Shown one piece after another: positions 52,028 to 60,615 of a stretch of DNA of 64,000 nucleotides (position 1 is the first letter of the stretch; each line of letters opens with the position of its first letter). The stretch is from Brachybacterium sacelli. GTDB lineage: Bacteria > Actinomycetota > Actinomycetes > Actinomycetales > Dermabacteraceae. The DNA lies in NCBI RefSeq assembly GCF_017876545.1, contig NZ_JAGIOD010000001.1, forward strand, positions 1,054,001 through 1,118,000, read 5' to 3'. The position numbers and the translations under genes are program-made. The notes below the pieces were generated by a model. That model was given only the letters and a program-made list of their open reading frames with translations, searched no databases and had not been told where the DNA came from.

Positions 52028-53194
52028 ATGCGCATCGCCTACATTCTGCTCGACCCCGGCATCGGGGTGTTCGGCACCAAGGGCGCCTCCGTGCACGTCC
52101 AGGAGGTCATCCGCGCCCTGCGCTCCGATGGCCACGAGGTCACCGTGCACTGCACCCGCGTCGACGAGCACATGCCCGCCGATCTCTCCGATCTCGAGGT
52201 GCGACGCCACCGCCTGCCCCGGGGCACGGGCGCCGAGCGCGAGCAGGCCGTCGCCGCGGCCGCCGCCGACATCGCCGCCGAGGTCGCCACGGGCGGCTTC
52301 GACCTCGCCTACGAGCGCTACTCGCTGTTCTCCGACGCTCTCGCCCGTCTCGCGGATCCCGCAGCCGGCGCCCCGGTGCCCGGGATCCTGGAGGTCAATG
52401 CCCCGCTGATCGAGGAGCAGCGGCGGCACCGCCACCTGCACGACGACGTGGCGGCGCTCGGTGCGACCCGTGCCCAGCTGCACGCAGCCCAGGTGGTCTC
52501 CTGCGTGTCCCCGGCCGTCGCCGAGTGGGCCCGCGGGCAGGGTGCCCCGGCCGAGCGCCTGGTCGTCACCCCCAACGGCGTGAACACCTCCCGCATCACC
52601 CCGCGCGCGCACGATCTGGCCGGCGGGACAGAGCTCGCCGACCCGTCCGCACCCGTGACCGTCGGCTTCGTGGGCACCCTCAAGCCCTGGCACGGCACCG
52701 AGCTGCTGCTGCATGCCCTGGCCCGCACCCGCGGCGACCTGCGCCTGGACATCTGCGGCACCGGCCCTCAGCAGGAGGAGCTCGCCGAGCTCGCCACCGA
52801 GCTCGGCCTCGCCGATCGGGTGCTGCTGCGCGGCGCCGTCGCCCCCGAGCGGGTGCCCGCGGTGCTGCACGGGCTCGATCTGGCCGTGGCCCCCTACCCG
52901 GCCGCCGAGCACTACTTCTCCCCGCTGAAGGTCTACGAGTACCTCGCCGCGGGCCTGCCCGTTATCGCCTCGGCGATCGGAACCCTCCCCGAGGTGCTGC
53001 GCCACGGGGAGCTCGGCGTCCTCGTGGAGCCCGGGGACGTGGACGCCCTGGCCGCCGCCCTCGACGAGCTGGCCGCGGACCCCGCCCGCCGCGCCCGTCT
53101 GGGACGCGCCGCCCGCGAGGCCGCGCTCACCGAGCACGACTGGCGCAACCGCTGCCGCGCGCTGCTGGAACGGGTGGAGGTGCCGGTCGCATGA
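52028..53194 (+). CDS. Glycosyltransferase family 4
   Basis: A 388-residue GT-B enzyme with the N-terminal GVFGTKGASVHVQEV loop, acceptor side NAPLIEEQRRHR, and donor domain GTLKPWHGTELLL, CGTGPQQEEL and KVYEYLAAGLPVIAS. Its stop overlaps the ABC exporter start as ATGA. Sugar specificity is unknown; a glucuronate donor from the nearby dehydrogenases is a reasonable guess. Confidence 0.92.
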   Translation: MRIAYILLDPGIGVFGTKGASVHVQEVIRALRSDGHEVTVHCTRVDEHMPADLSDLEVRRHRLPRGTGAEREQAVAAAAADIAAEVATGGFDLAYERYSLFSDALARLADPAAGAPVPGILEVNAPLIEEQRRHRHLHDDVAALGATRAQLHAAQVVSCVSPAVAEWARGQGAPAERLVVTPNGVNTSRITPRAHDLAGGTELADPSAPVTVGFVGTLKPWHGTELLLHALARTRGDLRLDICGTGPQQEELAELATELGLADRVLLRGAVAPERVPAVLHGLDLAVAPYPAAEHYFSPLKVYEYLAAGLPVIASAIGTLPEVLRHGELGVLVEPGDVDALAAALDELAADPARRARLGRAAREAALTEHDWRNRCRALLERVEVPVA

Positions 53195-55164
53195 GCGCCC
53201 CTGCCCGCTCCTCGAAGGACCGCATCGACCCGTCGGCCCTGCGCCGCACCCTGCAGATCGTCCGGCCCCACCTCCCGCGCCACCTGCTGCTGTGCCTGCT
53301 GGGTCTGGTCGCGCTGCTCGCGGACGTCGTGTTCCGCGTGCTCGAGCCCTGGCCCCTGAAGTACGCGATCGACGCCGTGACCGCCTCCCTCGGCACCTCG
53401 ATGCCCGACGCCACCCCCTTCGGTCTCGACCTCACCGGGACGGTGATCGCCGCGTCGCTGGGACTGGTGGTGATCGTCGCGGGCCGCGCGGTCACCAACT
53501 ACCTCTCCACCGTCGCCTTCGCGAAGGTCGGTGCGCGGATCGCCACCGAGCTGCGCACCCGGGTCTTCGACCACGTCCAGGCCCTCTCGCTGCGTTACCA
53601 CCAGAAAGCCTCCATCGGCGACACCTCCCAGCGCCTGGTGGGGGACATGGGCCGCCTGCAGGACGTCGCCGTCACCGCCGGGCTGCCGCTGGTGGGAAAC
53701 GTGATCACCCTGGTGGTGCTGCTGGCGGTGATGACGATCCTGGAGCCGACGCTGGCCGCGATCGTCGTGGTCGCCGCGATCGGGTACCTGCTGCTCTCCC
53801 GCAGCTCCTCCCCGGACATCGTCACCGCCTCCCGCAGCACCCGCAAGGGCGAGGGGTCGCTGGTGGGCGCCGCTGCCGAGGCGCTCTCGGCGATCCGCGT
53901 GGTCCAGTCCTACGGGCTCGAGAAGACCGTCGCCCACGAGTTCGCCGGCGGCAACGAGAAGGCGATGAAGGCGGGCGTGAAGGCCAAGCGCCTGGCCGCC
54001 GCGCTCGAACGCTCCACCGACATCCTGGTGGGGATCGCCCAGGCCGCGGTGCTGGTCTCGGGTTCGTTGCAGGTGCTGCGCGGCTCCATGACCCCCGGCG
54101 ACCTGGTGCTGTTCATGATGTACCTCAAGATCGCGATGAAACCTCTGCGCGACATGGCCAAGTACACCGGGCGCATCGCCCGTGCCACCGCCTCGGGCGA
54201 GCGGATCGCGGACCTGCTCGACGAGCAGATCGAGATCGAGGACCCGACCCACCCCGTGCCGCTGCGCGGCGCCCCGGGCTCGGTCGCGCTCCGCGGGATC
54301 CGCTCCCGCGACGGCCACGGCCGGCCCCTGTTCGAGGGTCTCGACCTGAGCATCCCCGCCGGTCAGCACGTGGGCGTCGTCGGCCCCTCCGGCGGCGGGA
54401 AGTCCACGCTCGTGTCCTACCTGATCCGCCTCTCTGAGCCCGAGGACGGGACGATCCTGGTGGGCGGGCACGACATCCGCAGCGTGGCCCTCGAGGACCT
54501 GCGCCGCCACCTCTGCGTCCTCCCGCAGGAGTCCGTGCTGTTCTCCGTCTCCGTGCGCGAGAACATCCGCTACGGCCGCCAGGACGCGACCGACGCGGAG
54601 ATCGAGGAGGTCGCCCGACGCGCCGGGGCGCACGAGTTCATCGCCGGACTGCCGCAGGGCTACGACACCGTGCTCGGCAACCGCGGCGACACCCTCTCCG
54701 GCGGCCAGCGCCAGCGCATCGCGATCGCCCGGGCGCTCATCCGCCGCTCGCCCGTGGTGGTGCTCGACGAGGCCACCACCGGCCTCGACCCCGCTTCGAA
54801 GGCCCAGGTGGGCGAGTCCCTGCGGGAGCTCGCGCGCTCGAGGACGACGATCTCGATCACGCACGACGCCAGTGCCGTCGAGGGTCTGGACCGGGTGCTG
54901 TGGCTCGAGGACGGCGCGATCCTCGAGGACGGCAGCCCCCAGCGGCTCGCCGCCGATCCCGGCTCGCGCTTCGCGCGCTGGCTGCTCGAGCAGCGCGCCG
55001 CCGAGCGGGACGAGCAGGGGGAGCCCGCTGCGCAGGATGACGTGGCGGTGCAGAACGCCCCGAGCTCCGGGGGCGACGCCGGCGCGGAGTCCGGCGGGGG
55101 AGCGGACGACGAGGACGTGTGGGGCCTCGGCGCCCCGGTCCTCCCCGGGGAGGTCCGGTCATGA
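53191..55164 (+). CDS. ABC exporter, membrane domain fused to ATPase (intact)
   Basis: A 657-residue half-transporter. Six helices (about residues 35-320) are followed by an ATPase domain with a complete Walker A (GPSGGGKST, 398-406), Q-loop LPQESVLF, signature LSGGQ, Walker B VVVLDEAT and H-loop ITHDAS. A tail rich in Glu, Ala and Gly ends the protein. It is the catalytically competent relative of the degenerate ABC protein at 44545-47415. ATGA overlaps join it to the glycosyltransferase before and the double-kinase gene after. Likely exports the glycan or its carrier. Confidence 0.93.
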   Translation: MSAPARSSKDRIDPSALRRTLQIVRPHLPRHLLLCLLGLVALLADVVFRVLEPWPLKYAIDAVTASLGTSMPDATPFGLDLTGTVIAASLGLVVIVAGRAVTNYLSTVAFAKVGARIATELRTRVFDHVQALSLRYHQKASIGDTSQRLVGDMGRLQDVAVTAGLPLVGNVITLVVLLAVMTILEPTLAAIVVVAAIGYLLLSRSSSPDIVTASRSTRKGEGSLVGAAAEALSAIRVVQSYGLEKTVAHEFAGGNEKAMKAGVKAKRLAAALERSTDILVGIAQAAVLVSGSLQVLRGSMTPGDLVLFMMYLKIAMKPLRDMAKYTGRIARATASGERIADLLDEQIEIEDPTHPVPLRGAPGSVALRGIRSRDGHGRPLFEGLDLSIPAGQHVGVVGPSGGGKSTLVSYLIRLSEPEDGTILVGGHDIRSVALEDLRRHLCVLPQESVLFSVSVRENIRYGRQDATDAEIEEVARRAGAHEFIAGLPQGYDTVLGNRGDTLSGGQRQRIAIARALIRRSPVVVLDEATTGLDPASKAQVGESLRELARSRTTISITHDASAVEGLDRVLWLEDGAILEDGSPQRLAADPGSRFARWLLEQRAAERDEQGEPAAQDDVAVQNAPSSGGDAGAESGGGADDEDVWGLGAPVLPGEVRS

Positions 55165-57683
55165 CCGCCACCGCCCGCACCGTCCTGGAGCCGACCGCGC
55201 TGCTGACGGCCTACGCCGACCTGCCCGGGGCCGAGCGTCTGCTGGCGTCCGGCGCCCTCTCGGACCTGCATCACCAGGAGCTCACGCTCACCCGCGGTCG
55301 CCTCAAGCCCGACGCGAGCGTTCTGGTCTCCCACCGCCGGACCGCGCTCGGGTCAGACCCTGTCGCGACGAACGGCGGATCCGTCGGCCACGCCGGGAAC
55401 GGCCCCGGAGGGGCGGAGACCGTGACCGGCTCCGAGACGTCGGCCGCCCCCGGGGACGCGCTGGCCGACGTCGGCTGGACGCTGCTGGTCGCCTCCCGCG
55501 ACAAACGGGACGGGGCGCTGCGGCGAGCAGCGCGGTCCGGGGTGCCGCTCACCGAGCACGCGGGACCCGCCGGTGGTCCCTACCTGCTCAGCGGCGGGAT
55601 CGAGGCGGATCCGCGCATCGGCCGCGCGGCACACCGGGTGCTGCGCTCCGTCCGGGACGACCTGCCGCGCGTGCTGAGCTTCAACCCCGCCCGCCACGCC
55701 GTCCTGCACCTGCCGACGACCGGGCAGGTGCTGCGCCTCGCGGCCCGTCCGCTGGAGGACATCGCCCGCCTTACGCGGTCCTGGCTCGCCCTCGGCGTGC
55801 CCACCCTCGCGCAGCGCCCCTGGCAGGAGGAGCCGTCGGTCCTGGTCGGCGAGCACTGGGGCGACGGGGACCTCGCCCGGCACGCCGACCACCCGCAGGC
55901 CGTCCCCGCAGCGGCCGCGACCGGGGAGGCCCTCGCCCGGCTCCACGGCGCCGCGCTCGCCGGTGACGACCTGCCTCCGGCGCGCCTCGGCGCCCCGGTG
56001 CCCGAGGTCCTGGACGCGGTCGCGCAGATGCTGCCGGGCAGTGCCGGCACAGTGCACCGGCTCGCGCTGCAGCTGCGCGACCGGCTCCCCGCGCGCCCCC
56101 GGCACGGCCTGATCCACGGTGACCTCTCCCCGGACCAGGTGCTCGTCGACCTCGATCCGTCGGCCCCGCAGATCCGTCTCATCGATCTCGACCGTTCCGG
56201 GAGCGGCCCGCTCGGCGCCGATCTCGGTGCCTGGCAGGCCTCCTGCTTGGTCGCCGGCGACGACGATCTGGCCACCGCGCTCCTGGACGGGTATGCCCGC
56301 GAGGGTCACCTTCCCGCCGCCGAGGAGCTGGCGGTCTGGACCGCCCGGGCCCTGATGGCCGCCGCGGCCGATCCGATCCGGCGCTTCCAGCCGGGCTGGC
56401 CCGCCGCTGTCGCGCGCCGGCTGGAGCTGGCCGAGGAGGTTCTCGCCGCACCGGAGACGCTCCCGCTCCCGGGGCGTCCCACGCCGATCCTTCCCGCGTC
56501 CGTCGGCGCTGCATCCGTCGTCTCCGCGTCCGGTTCGGCCCCCGTCGTGCCTGCAGGTGGCCCGGCACCCGTCGCCGCCGCGTCCGGTTCGGCCCCCGTC
56601 ATCCCCGCGCGGGTCCTGCTCGGCGCCACCTCGTGGGAGGTCGCTCGGGCCTGGCCCGACGACGGCCGCGGTCTCCCGCTCGAGCTGCATGGTGAGGGCG
56701 AGCTGCGCGGTGAGGGCGAGCTGCGCGGCGCGCGTCTGGACCCCACCACCGGCAGCGTCACCGTGCTCGAACCGGGCACCGACCCCCGCCTGCCCGGACT
56801 CTCCCGCTGCCTCGCCGAGCGTCCGGAGGGTCAGGTCGTCTCCCACCGACCGGGCAAGCGTGCCGTGGTCCGGATCGGGAGCGGGGACGATCCGGGCGGC
56901 GAGCGGTACGTGAAGATCGTCCGCCCCGGGCGCGCCGGCCGGATCCACGTGGCCCTGACCCGCGCCGGCTCCTTCGACGGCCCGTTCCGCCTCCAGCACG
57001 AGGTCGCGGCCGACGAGGAGTCCAGCACCACTGCCGCCCTGGCCGGGCGCACCCTCCACGAAGGGCTTCCCCTCGCGGACGGCACCTGGCGCCGAGCCTG
57101 GCGCGGCACCGTCGACGCCTGGGCCGCCGCCCTCGCCGCCGCCCCCCGGTGCCCCGAGGGCGGCACGGTCCACGGCCCCGCCGAGGAGATCGCCGTGCTG
57201 ACCACCTGGCATGAGCGGGCCGCACTCGTCGACCCGGCGGGGATCACCGTGCGCGAGCGGGCACTCGACTCGGTCCGGAACGAGCTGGCCAGGGTCGACG
57301 CTTCGCGGCGGCCGTCGCTTATCCATCGCGACCTCCATGACAAGCAGATCCTCCACGCCCCCGGGCTCGCCCCCGGTCTGCTCGACGTGGACACCGTCGC
57401 GTTCGGCGATCCCGCCCTCGACCTCGCGAACCTGCGCGCCCATGCGAGCTGGAGGGAGCTGCAGGGGATCTGGAGTCCCGAGCACGCCCGGATCGCGCGG
57501 GAGGAGATCGATGCCGCCGCCGTGCGCAACCGGATCCCGGCCGCGACCCTCGCTGCCTACGAGGGCGGCACCCTGGCGCGTCTGGCCTGCGTCTACGCCT
57601 TCCGGCCCCGGTGGCGCAACCTCGCGCGATCCCTCGCCGCCGATCTGAGAACCACCCCCGATGAGAGGACAGTGACGTCATGA
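55161..57683 (+). CDS. Protein with two APH-type kinase domains
   Basis: An 840-residue protein with two phosphotransferase-fold lobes: catalytic loops HGDLSPDQVL (His319, Asp321, Gln326) with LIDLDRSG, and HRDLHDKQIL (His722, Asp724, Gln729) with LLDVDTVAFGDP. In both the usual metal-binding Asn is Gln, a variant also seen in some actinobacterial relatives. The linker around residues 435-480 is Ala/Ser/Val/Pro-rich with near repeats (SASGSAPVVPA). It may phosphorylate a sugar or lipid intermediate of the glycan pathway; regulatory or pseudokinase roles are also possible. The ATG at 55161 overlaps the exporter stop. Confidence 0.85.
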   Translation: MTATARTVLEPTALLTAYADLPGAERLLASGALSDLHHQELTLTRGRLKPDASVLVSHRRTALGSDPVATNGGSVGHAGNGPGGAETVTGSETSAAPGDALADVGWTLLVASRDKRDGALRRAARSGVPLTEHAGPAGGPYLLSGGIEADPRIGRAAHRVLRSVRDDLPRVLSFNPARHAVLHLPTTGQVLRLAARPLEDIARLTRSWLALGVPTLAQRPWQEEPSVLVGEHWGDGDLARHADHPQAVPAAAATGEALARLHGAALAGDDLPPARLGAPVPEVLDAVAQMLPGSAGTVHRLALQLRDRLPARPRHGLIHGDLSPDQVLVDLDPSAPQIRLIDLDRSGSGPLGADLGAWQASCLVAGDDDLATALLDGYAREGHLPAAEELAVWTARALMAAAADPIRRFQPGWPAAVARRLELAEEVLAAPETLPLPGRPTPILPASVGAASVVSASGSAPVVPAGGPAPVAAASGSAPVIPARVLLGATSWEVARAWPDDGRGLPLELHGEGELRGEGELRGARLDPTTGSVTVLEPGTDPRLPGLSRCLAERPEGQVVSHRPGKRAVVRIGSGDDPGGERYVKIVRPGRAGRIHVALTRAGSFDGPFRLQHEVAADEESSTTAALAGRTLHEGLPLADGTWRRAWRGTVDAWAAALAAAPRCPEGGTVHGPAEEIAVLTTWHERAALVDPAGITVRERALDSVRNELARVDASRRPSLIHRDLHDKQILHAPGLAPGLLDVDTVAFGDPALDLANLRAHASWRELQGIWSPEHARIAREEIDAAAVRNRIPAATLAAYEGGTLARLACVYAFRPRWRNLARSLAADLRTTPDERTVTS

Positions 57684-59125
57684 CCCCGAAGATCTCCGTG
57701 ATCGGGATCGGCTACCTCGGAGCCGTCCACGCCGCCAGTATGGCCGAGCTCGGCCACGACGTGATCGGCCTGGACGTCGACCCCGAGCGGGTCGCCGCCC
57801 TGCAGGCCGGGCGGGCCCCCTTCCACGAGCCCGGCTTCGACGAGCTGCTCCGACGCGGTCTTGCCAGCGGGCGTCTGCGCTTCACCACCGACTACGCCGA
57901 CCTGGCCGGGGCCGAGGTGCACTTCCTGGGGCTCGGCACCCCGCAGCGGGCCGACGGGATGGGCGCCGACCTCAGCCACCTCCGCACCGCCGTCGCCGCG
58001 CTCGCCGCCGTGCTGCCCGCCCGCGACGGGGCCGACACCCTCGTGGTCGGCAAGTCCACCGTCCCGGTCGGCACCAGCCGCGAGCTCGCCGAGACGCTGG
58101 AGCAGGTCGCGGGCGTGCGCCTGATGTGGAACCCCGAGTTCCTGCGCGAGGGCTTCGCCGTCCAGGACACCCTGACCCCGGACCGCCTCGTCTACGGCAT
58201 CCCGGATCCGGGGGTCCGTGACCAGCGGGTGGAGATGCTCGACGCGATCTACGCCCCCTTGCTCGAGGCCGGAGTGACCCGCTTGGTCATGGGGTACGAG
58301 GCGGCCGAGCTGGTGAAGGTCTCCGCCAATGCCTTCCTGGCCACCAAGATCTCCTTCATCAATGCGGTCTCCGAGATGTGCGAGGCCACCGGCGCGGACG
58401 TCACCGACGTGGCGCGGGCCCTGGGCATGGACGACCGGATCGGCAGCAAGTTCCTGCGCGCCGGGGTGGGCTACGGCGGCGGTTGCCTGCCCAAGGACCT
58501 CCGCGCCTTCCTGGCCAGTGCCGAGGAGCACGGGGTCGGTGAGGCCCTCGGGTTCCTCCGCGAGGTCGACGCCGTCAACGAGCGGCGCCGCACCCGCGTG
58601 GTCACCCTCGCCGAGGAGATGCTGGGCGAGCTGGCCGGACGACGTATCACCGTGCTCGGGGCGGCCTTCAAACCCGACAGCGACGACGTGCGCGACTCCC
58701 CGGCCCTGGACGTCGCTGCCCGGTTACTGGAGGCCGGGGCCGATGTGCGCGTCACCGATCCGGAGGCCCTGGCCGGGGCCACCCGGCGCCTGGGCCCGGA
58801 GCGGGTGGTCGCCGGGACGACCGCGGCGCTGCACGGGGCGGAGCTGGTGGTGCTGCTGACCGAATGGCGCGAGTACCGCGACCTCGATCCGGCCGCAACC
58901 TCCGAGCTGGTCGAGGCACCGCGGATGATCGACGGCCGCAACGTGCTGGATCCCCGGGACTGGGCCGAGGCGGGCTGGGAGATCCGCTCCCTGGGGCGCG
59001 CACCCACGCCCCGCCCCGCCCCGAGGCCGACCCCGCTGCCCTCCGGGCAGCGGGTCCTCGCCGGCACCACGCCGTCCCGGCAGGACATTGCCCTGGCAGC
59101 AGCTCGGCAGCTCGCTCGGGCCTGA
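57680..59125 (+). CDS. UDP-glucose/GDP-mannose dehydrogenase family protein, copy 2
   Basis: A 481-residue paralogue of 47568-49004 and very similar to it over most of its length: ISVIGIGYLGAVHAASM, VGKSTVPVGTS, LMWNPEFLREG and catalytic Cys269 in GYGGGCLPKD. It ends with a Pro/Arg-rich tail (APTPRPAPRPTPLP). The ATG overlaps the double-kinase stop as ATGA, so it is the last gene of the operon. Two copies bracketing one locus suggest duplication with possible donor divergence, or extra dosage of uronate donor. Confidence 0.93.
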   Translation: MTPKISVIGIGYLGAVHAASMAELGHDVIGLDVDPERVAALQAGRAPFHEPGFDELLRRGLASGRLRFTTDYADLAGAEVHFLGLGTPQRADGMGADLSHLRTAVAALAAVLPARDGADTLVVGKSTVPVGTSRELAETLEQVAGVRLMWNPEFLREGFAVQDTLTPDRLVYGIPDPGVRDQRVEMLDAIYAPLLEAGVTRLVMGYEAAELVKVSANAFLATKISFINAVSEMCEATGADVTDVARALGMDDRIGSKFLRAGVGYGGGCLPKDLRAFLASAEEHGVGEALGFLREVDAVNERRRTRVVTLAEEMLGELAGRRITVLGAAFKPDSDDVRDSPALDVAARLLEAGADVRVTDPEALAGATRRLGPERVVAGTTAALHGAELVVLLTEWREYRDLDPAATSELVEAPRMIDGRNVLDPRDWAEAGWEIRSLGRAPTPRPAPRPTPLPSGQRVLAGTTPSRQDIALAAARQLARA

Positions 59126-59232
59126 GGCGCACGCCGGCCAGAGCGCGCCGCGCCCAGTGGCGGCGTTCCCGGTCGAGTACCGGTGCTCCCCGTGCGGGGG
59201 TGCCGTCCCTGGTTGGCGGGTGCTGTTCTGAC

Positions 59233-59298
59233 GAGTACTGGCGCTCTGGCATGTGCACTGGTCATATGGCCACTGCGCATGCTCTGGCGCCAGTACTC
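59233..59298. repeat. Palindrome family B, copy 4
   Basis: A 66-bp element: arms GAGTACTGGCGC/GCGCCAGTACTC and core CACTGGTCATATGGCCACTG (59256-59275). It lies between converging genes (dehydrogenase + and DUF559 -). Identical to copy 5 over all 66 bp. Confidence 0.88.
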
Positions 59299-59401
59299 GA
59301 CCACTTACCCTCCGTCGGGGTGCCTGCCAGCTCCAGACTGGCGCGCCGAGCACAGGGCAGCACCTCGAGGGCGGCGTCCACGAGTGCGCGACTGACCGGC
59401 C

Positions 59402-60226
59402 TCAGCGGGGGAGCTTCTTGCGATGGTCGCGCCGGCGGAGAGCGGTCAGCAGATGCTCCGACGTGGCTTCCCACTCGAGGAAGACCTGCTCCCAGGTCAA
59501 CCTGGTCACCACGAAACCCAACGCGCGAAGTCGCAGGTCACGGGCGCGATCTCGGTGGAACTGTTCGAGATTGTCGTGATAGCGGACGCTGTCGCACTCG
59601 ATGATCCAGTTCGTGCCGAGCTTCAGGTCCACTCGGCCCACTGCCGGGATCCACACCTGAGGGACGACTGTGACCCGCAGGGACTCCAGCCACCAGCGCA
59701 CAGCGGTCTCGGTACCGGACTCCGCACGGGAGGAGAGACGGCTGAACGGGGTGCGCAGCGTCCGGGGGAGCCCGGCCACGCAGCGAGCCACGGCATCCAT
59801 GGACAGCTTCCTGCGATGGAGTGCGGACTCGAACAGGATCGCGGCCTCCGGTGCCGACAGGCATCGCGCCGCATGGTCGAGGGCGAGCGGCAGGGCGGCG
59901 ACAGGGTCGGTGTCGGGCCAGCAGCGCAGCCCCCGGCCGTGACCGACCTCCTCTTCCCCGAGCTGATCAGGGCTCAGGCCGCGCGGCCGATACACATGTG
60001 CCCCCGAGTGCAGCGGGGTCCACAGGCCGTGGTGCTCGGCGGCCGTCAGGCAGGTGGCGCGAGCTCCGCGCTGCAGGATCGGCAGGAGGTCCTCGGGGGC
60101 CTCGGGCGTGACATACCACGTGGCGACACGCCGGACGCGGCCCTGTCGGAGAAGCCGCCGGCGCTCCGTCTCGGAGATGCCGCGGAGGGGCAGATCGCGC
60201 CGATGGACGATTCCTCGGATCCTCAT
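59402..60226 (-). CDS. AbiEi-like N-terminal domain + DUF559 nuclease-fold protein
   Basis: A 274-residue protein. The N-terminal part (RRDLPLRGISETERRRLLRQG...TWYVTPEA) looks like the winged-helix domain of AbiEi-family antitoxins. The C-terminal part is DUF559, related to very-short-patch repair endonucleases: GRVDLKLGTNWIIECDS carries the Asp...Glu-x-Asp core and LRALGFVVTRLTWEQVF closes the fold. Common solitary gene in actinobacteria; function unproven, and no AbiEii-type toxin gene is adjacent. The ATG at 60226 has no ribosome site; TGTACT lies 6 nt upstream. The in-frame extension to 61198 is an artefact of the opposite frame. Confidence 0.82.
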   Translation of the reverse strand: MRIRGIVHRRDLPLRGISETERRRLLRQGRVRRVATWYVTPEAPEDLLPILQRGARATCLTAAEHHGLWTPLHSGAHVYRPRGLSPDQLGEEEVGHGRGLRCWPDTDPVAALPLALDHAARCLSAPEAAILFESALHRRKLSMDAVARCVAGLPRTLRTPFSRLSSRAESGTETAVRWWLESLRVTVVPQVWIPAVGRVDLKLGTNWIIECDSVRYHDNLEQFHRDRARDLRLRALGFVVTRLTWEQVFLEWEATSEHLLTALRRRDHRKKLPR

Positions 60227-60376
60227 CCCCGCAGTACAGCCGGATCTCAGAAGGCGGCGGGGGATGAGCGCGGCAGCTGTGGACGAGGCACCTCGGGGGA
60301 GGAACGGCCCTGGCGTCCGGCGGGATGGTGGCGGAGCGCCCGGGGAACCTGGGCTGGTGCGGAGGGGGTGGCTGGG

Positions 60377-60448
60377 GTCGAGTACTGGCGCTCTGGCATG
60401 TGCACTGGTCATATGGCCACTGCGCATGCTCTGGCGCCAGTACTCGAC
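60377..60448. repeat. Palindrome family B, copy 5
   Basis: 15-bp perfect outer arms GTCGAGTACTGGCGC (60377-60391) and GCGCCAGTACTCGAC (60434-60448) enclose the same core as copy 4. It lies between the DUF559 and YhgE genes. Confidence 0.88.
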
Positions 60449-60495
60449 AGGGACCCAGGCGTGATGGCGGAGCTCACCAGGTCGTCGCTCAGCAG

Positions 60496-60612
60496 CTAGC
60501 AGCCCGCGGGCACCATCCAGTCCGCAGCCCCCAGCCTGCTGGCCGCTGGCCCAGCCCCCAGCCCTCAGCTGGCTGGCCCGCAGCCCGCAGCCCCCAGCCC
60601 CCAGCCCGCAGG
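60496..60612 (-). repeat. Low-complexity CAGCCC repeat with G-quadruplex potential
   Basis: Units of CCCGCAG and CCCCCAG fill this stretch just beyond the YhgE stop codon. On the minus strand, which is the YhgE mRNA sense, 60607-60577 has five runs of at least three G separated by 2-4 bases, fitting a quadruplex pattern. It may act in transcript end formation; no ordinary terminator is seen. Confidence 0.6.
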
Positions 60613-60615
60613 CTG

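Noticed and set aside
59402..60226. Complete AbiE toxin-antitoxin system
   Set aside because: Only the AbiEi-like domain is present; no AbiEii nucleotidyltransferase gene is adjacent.
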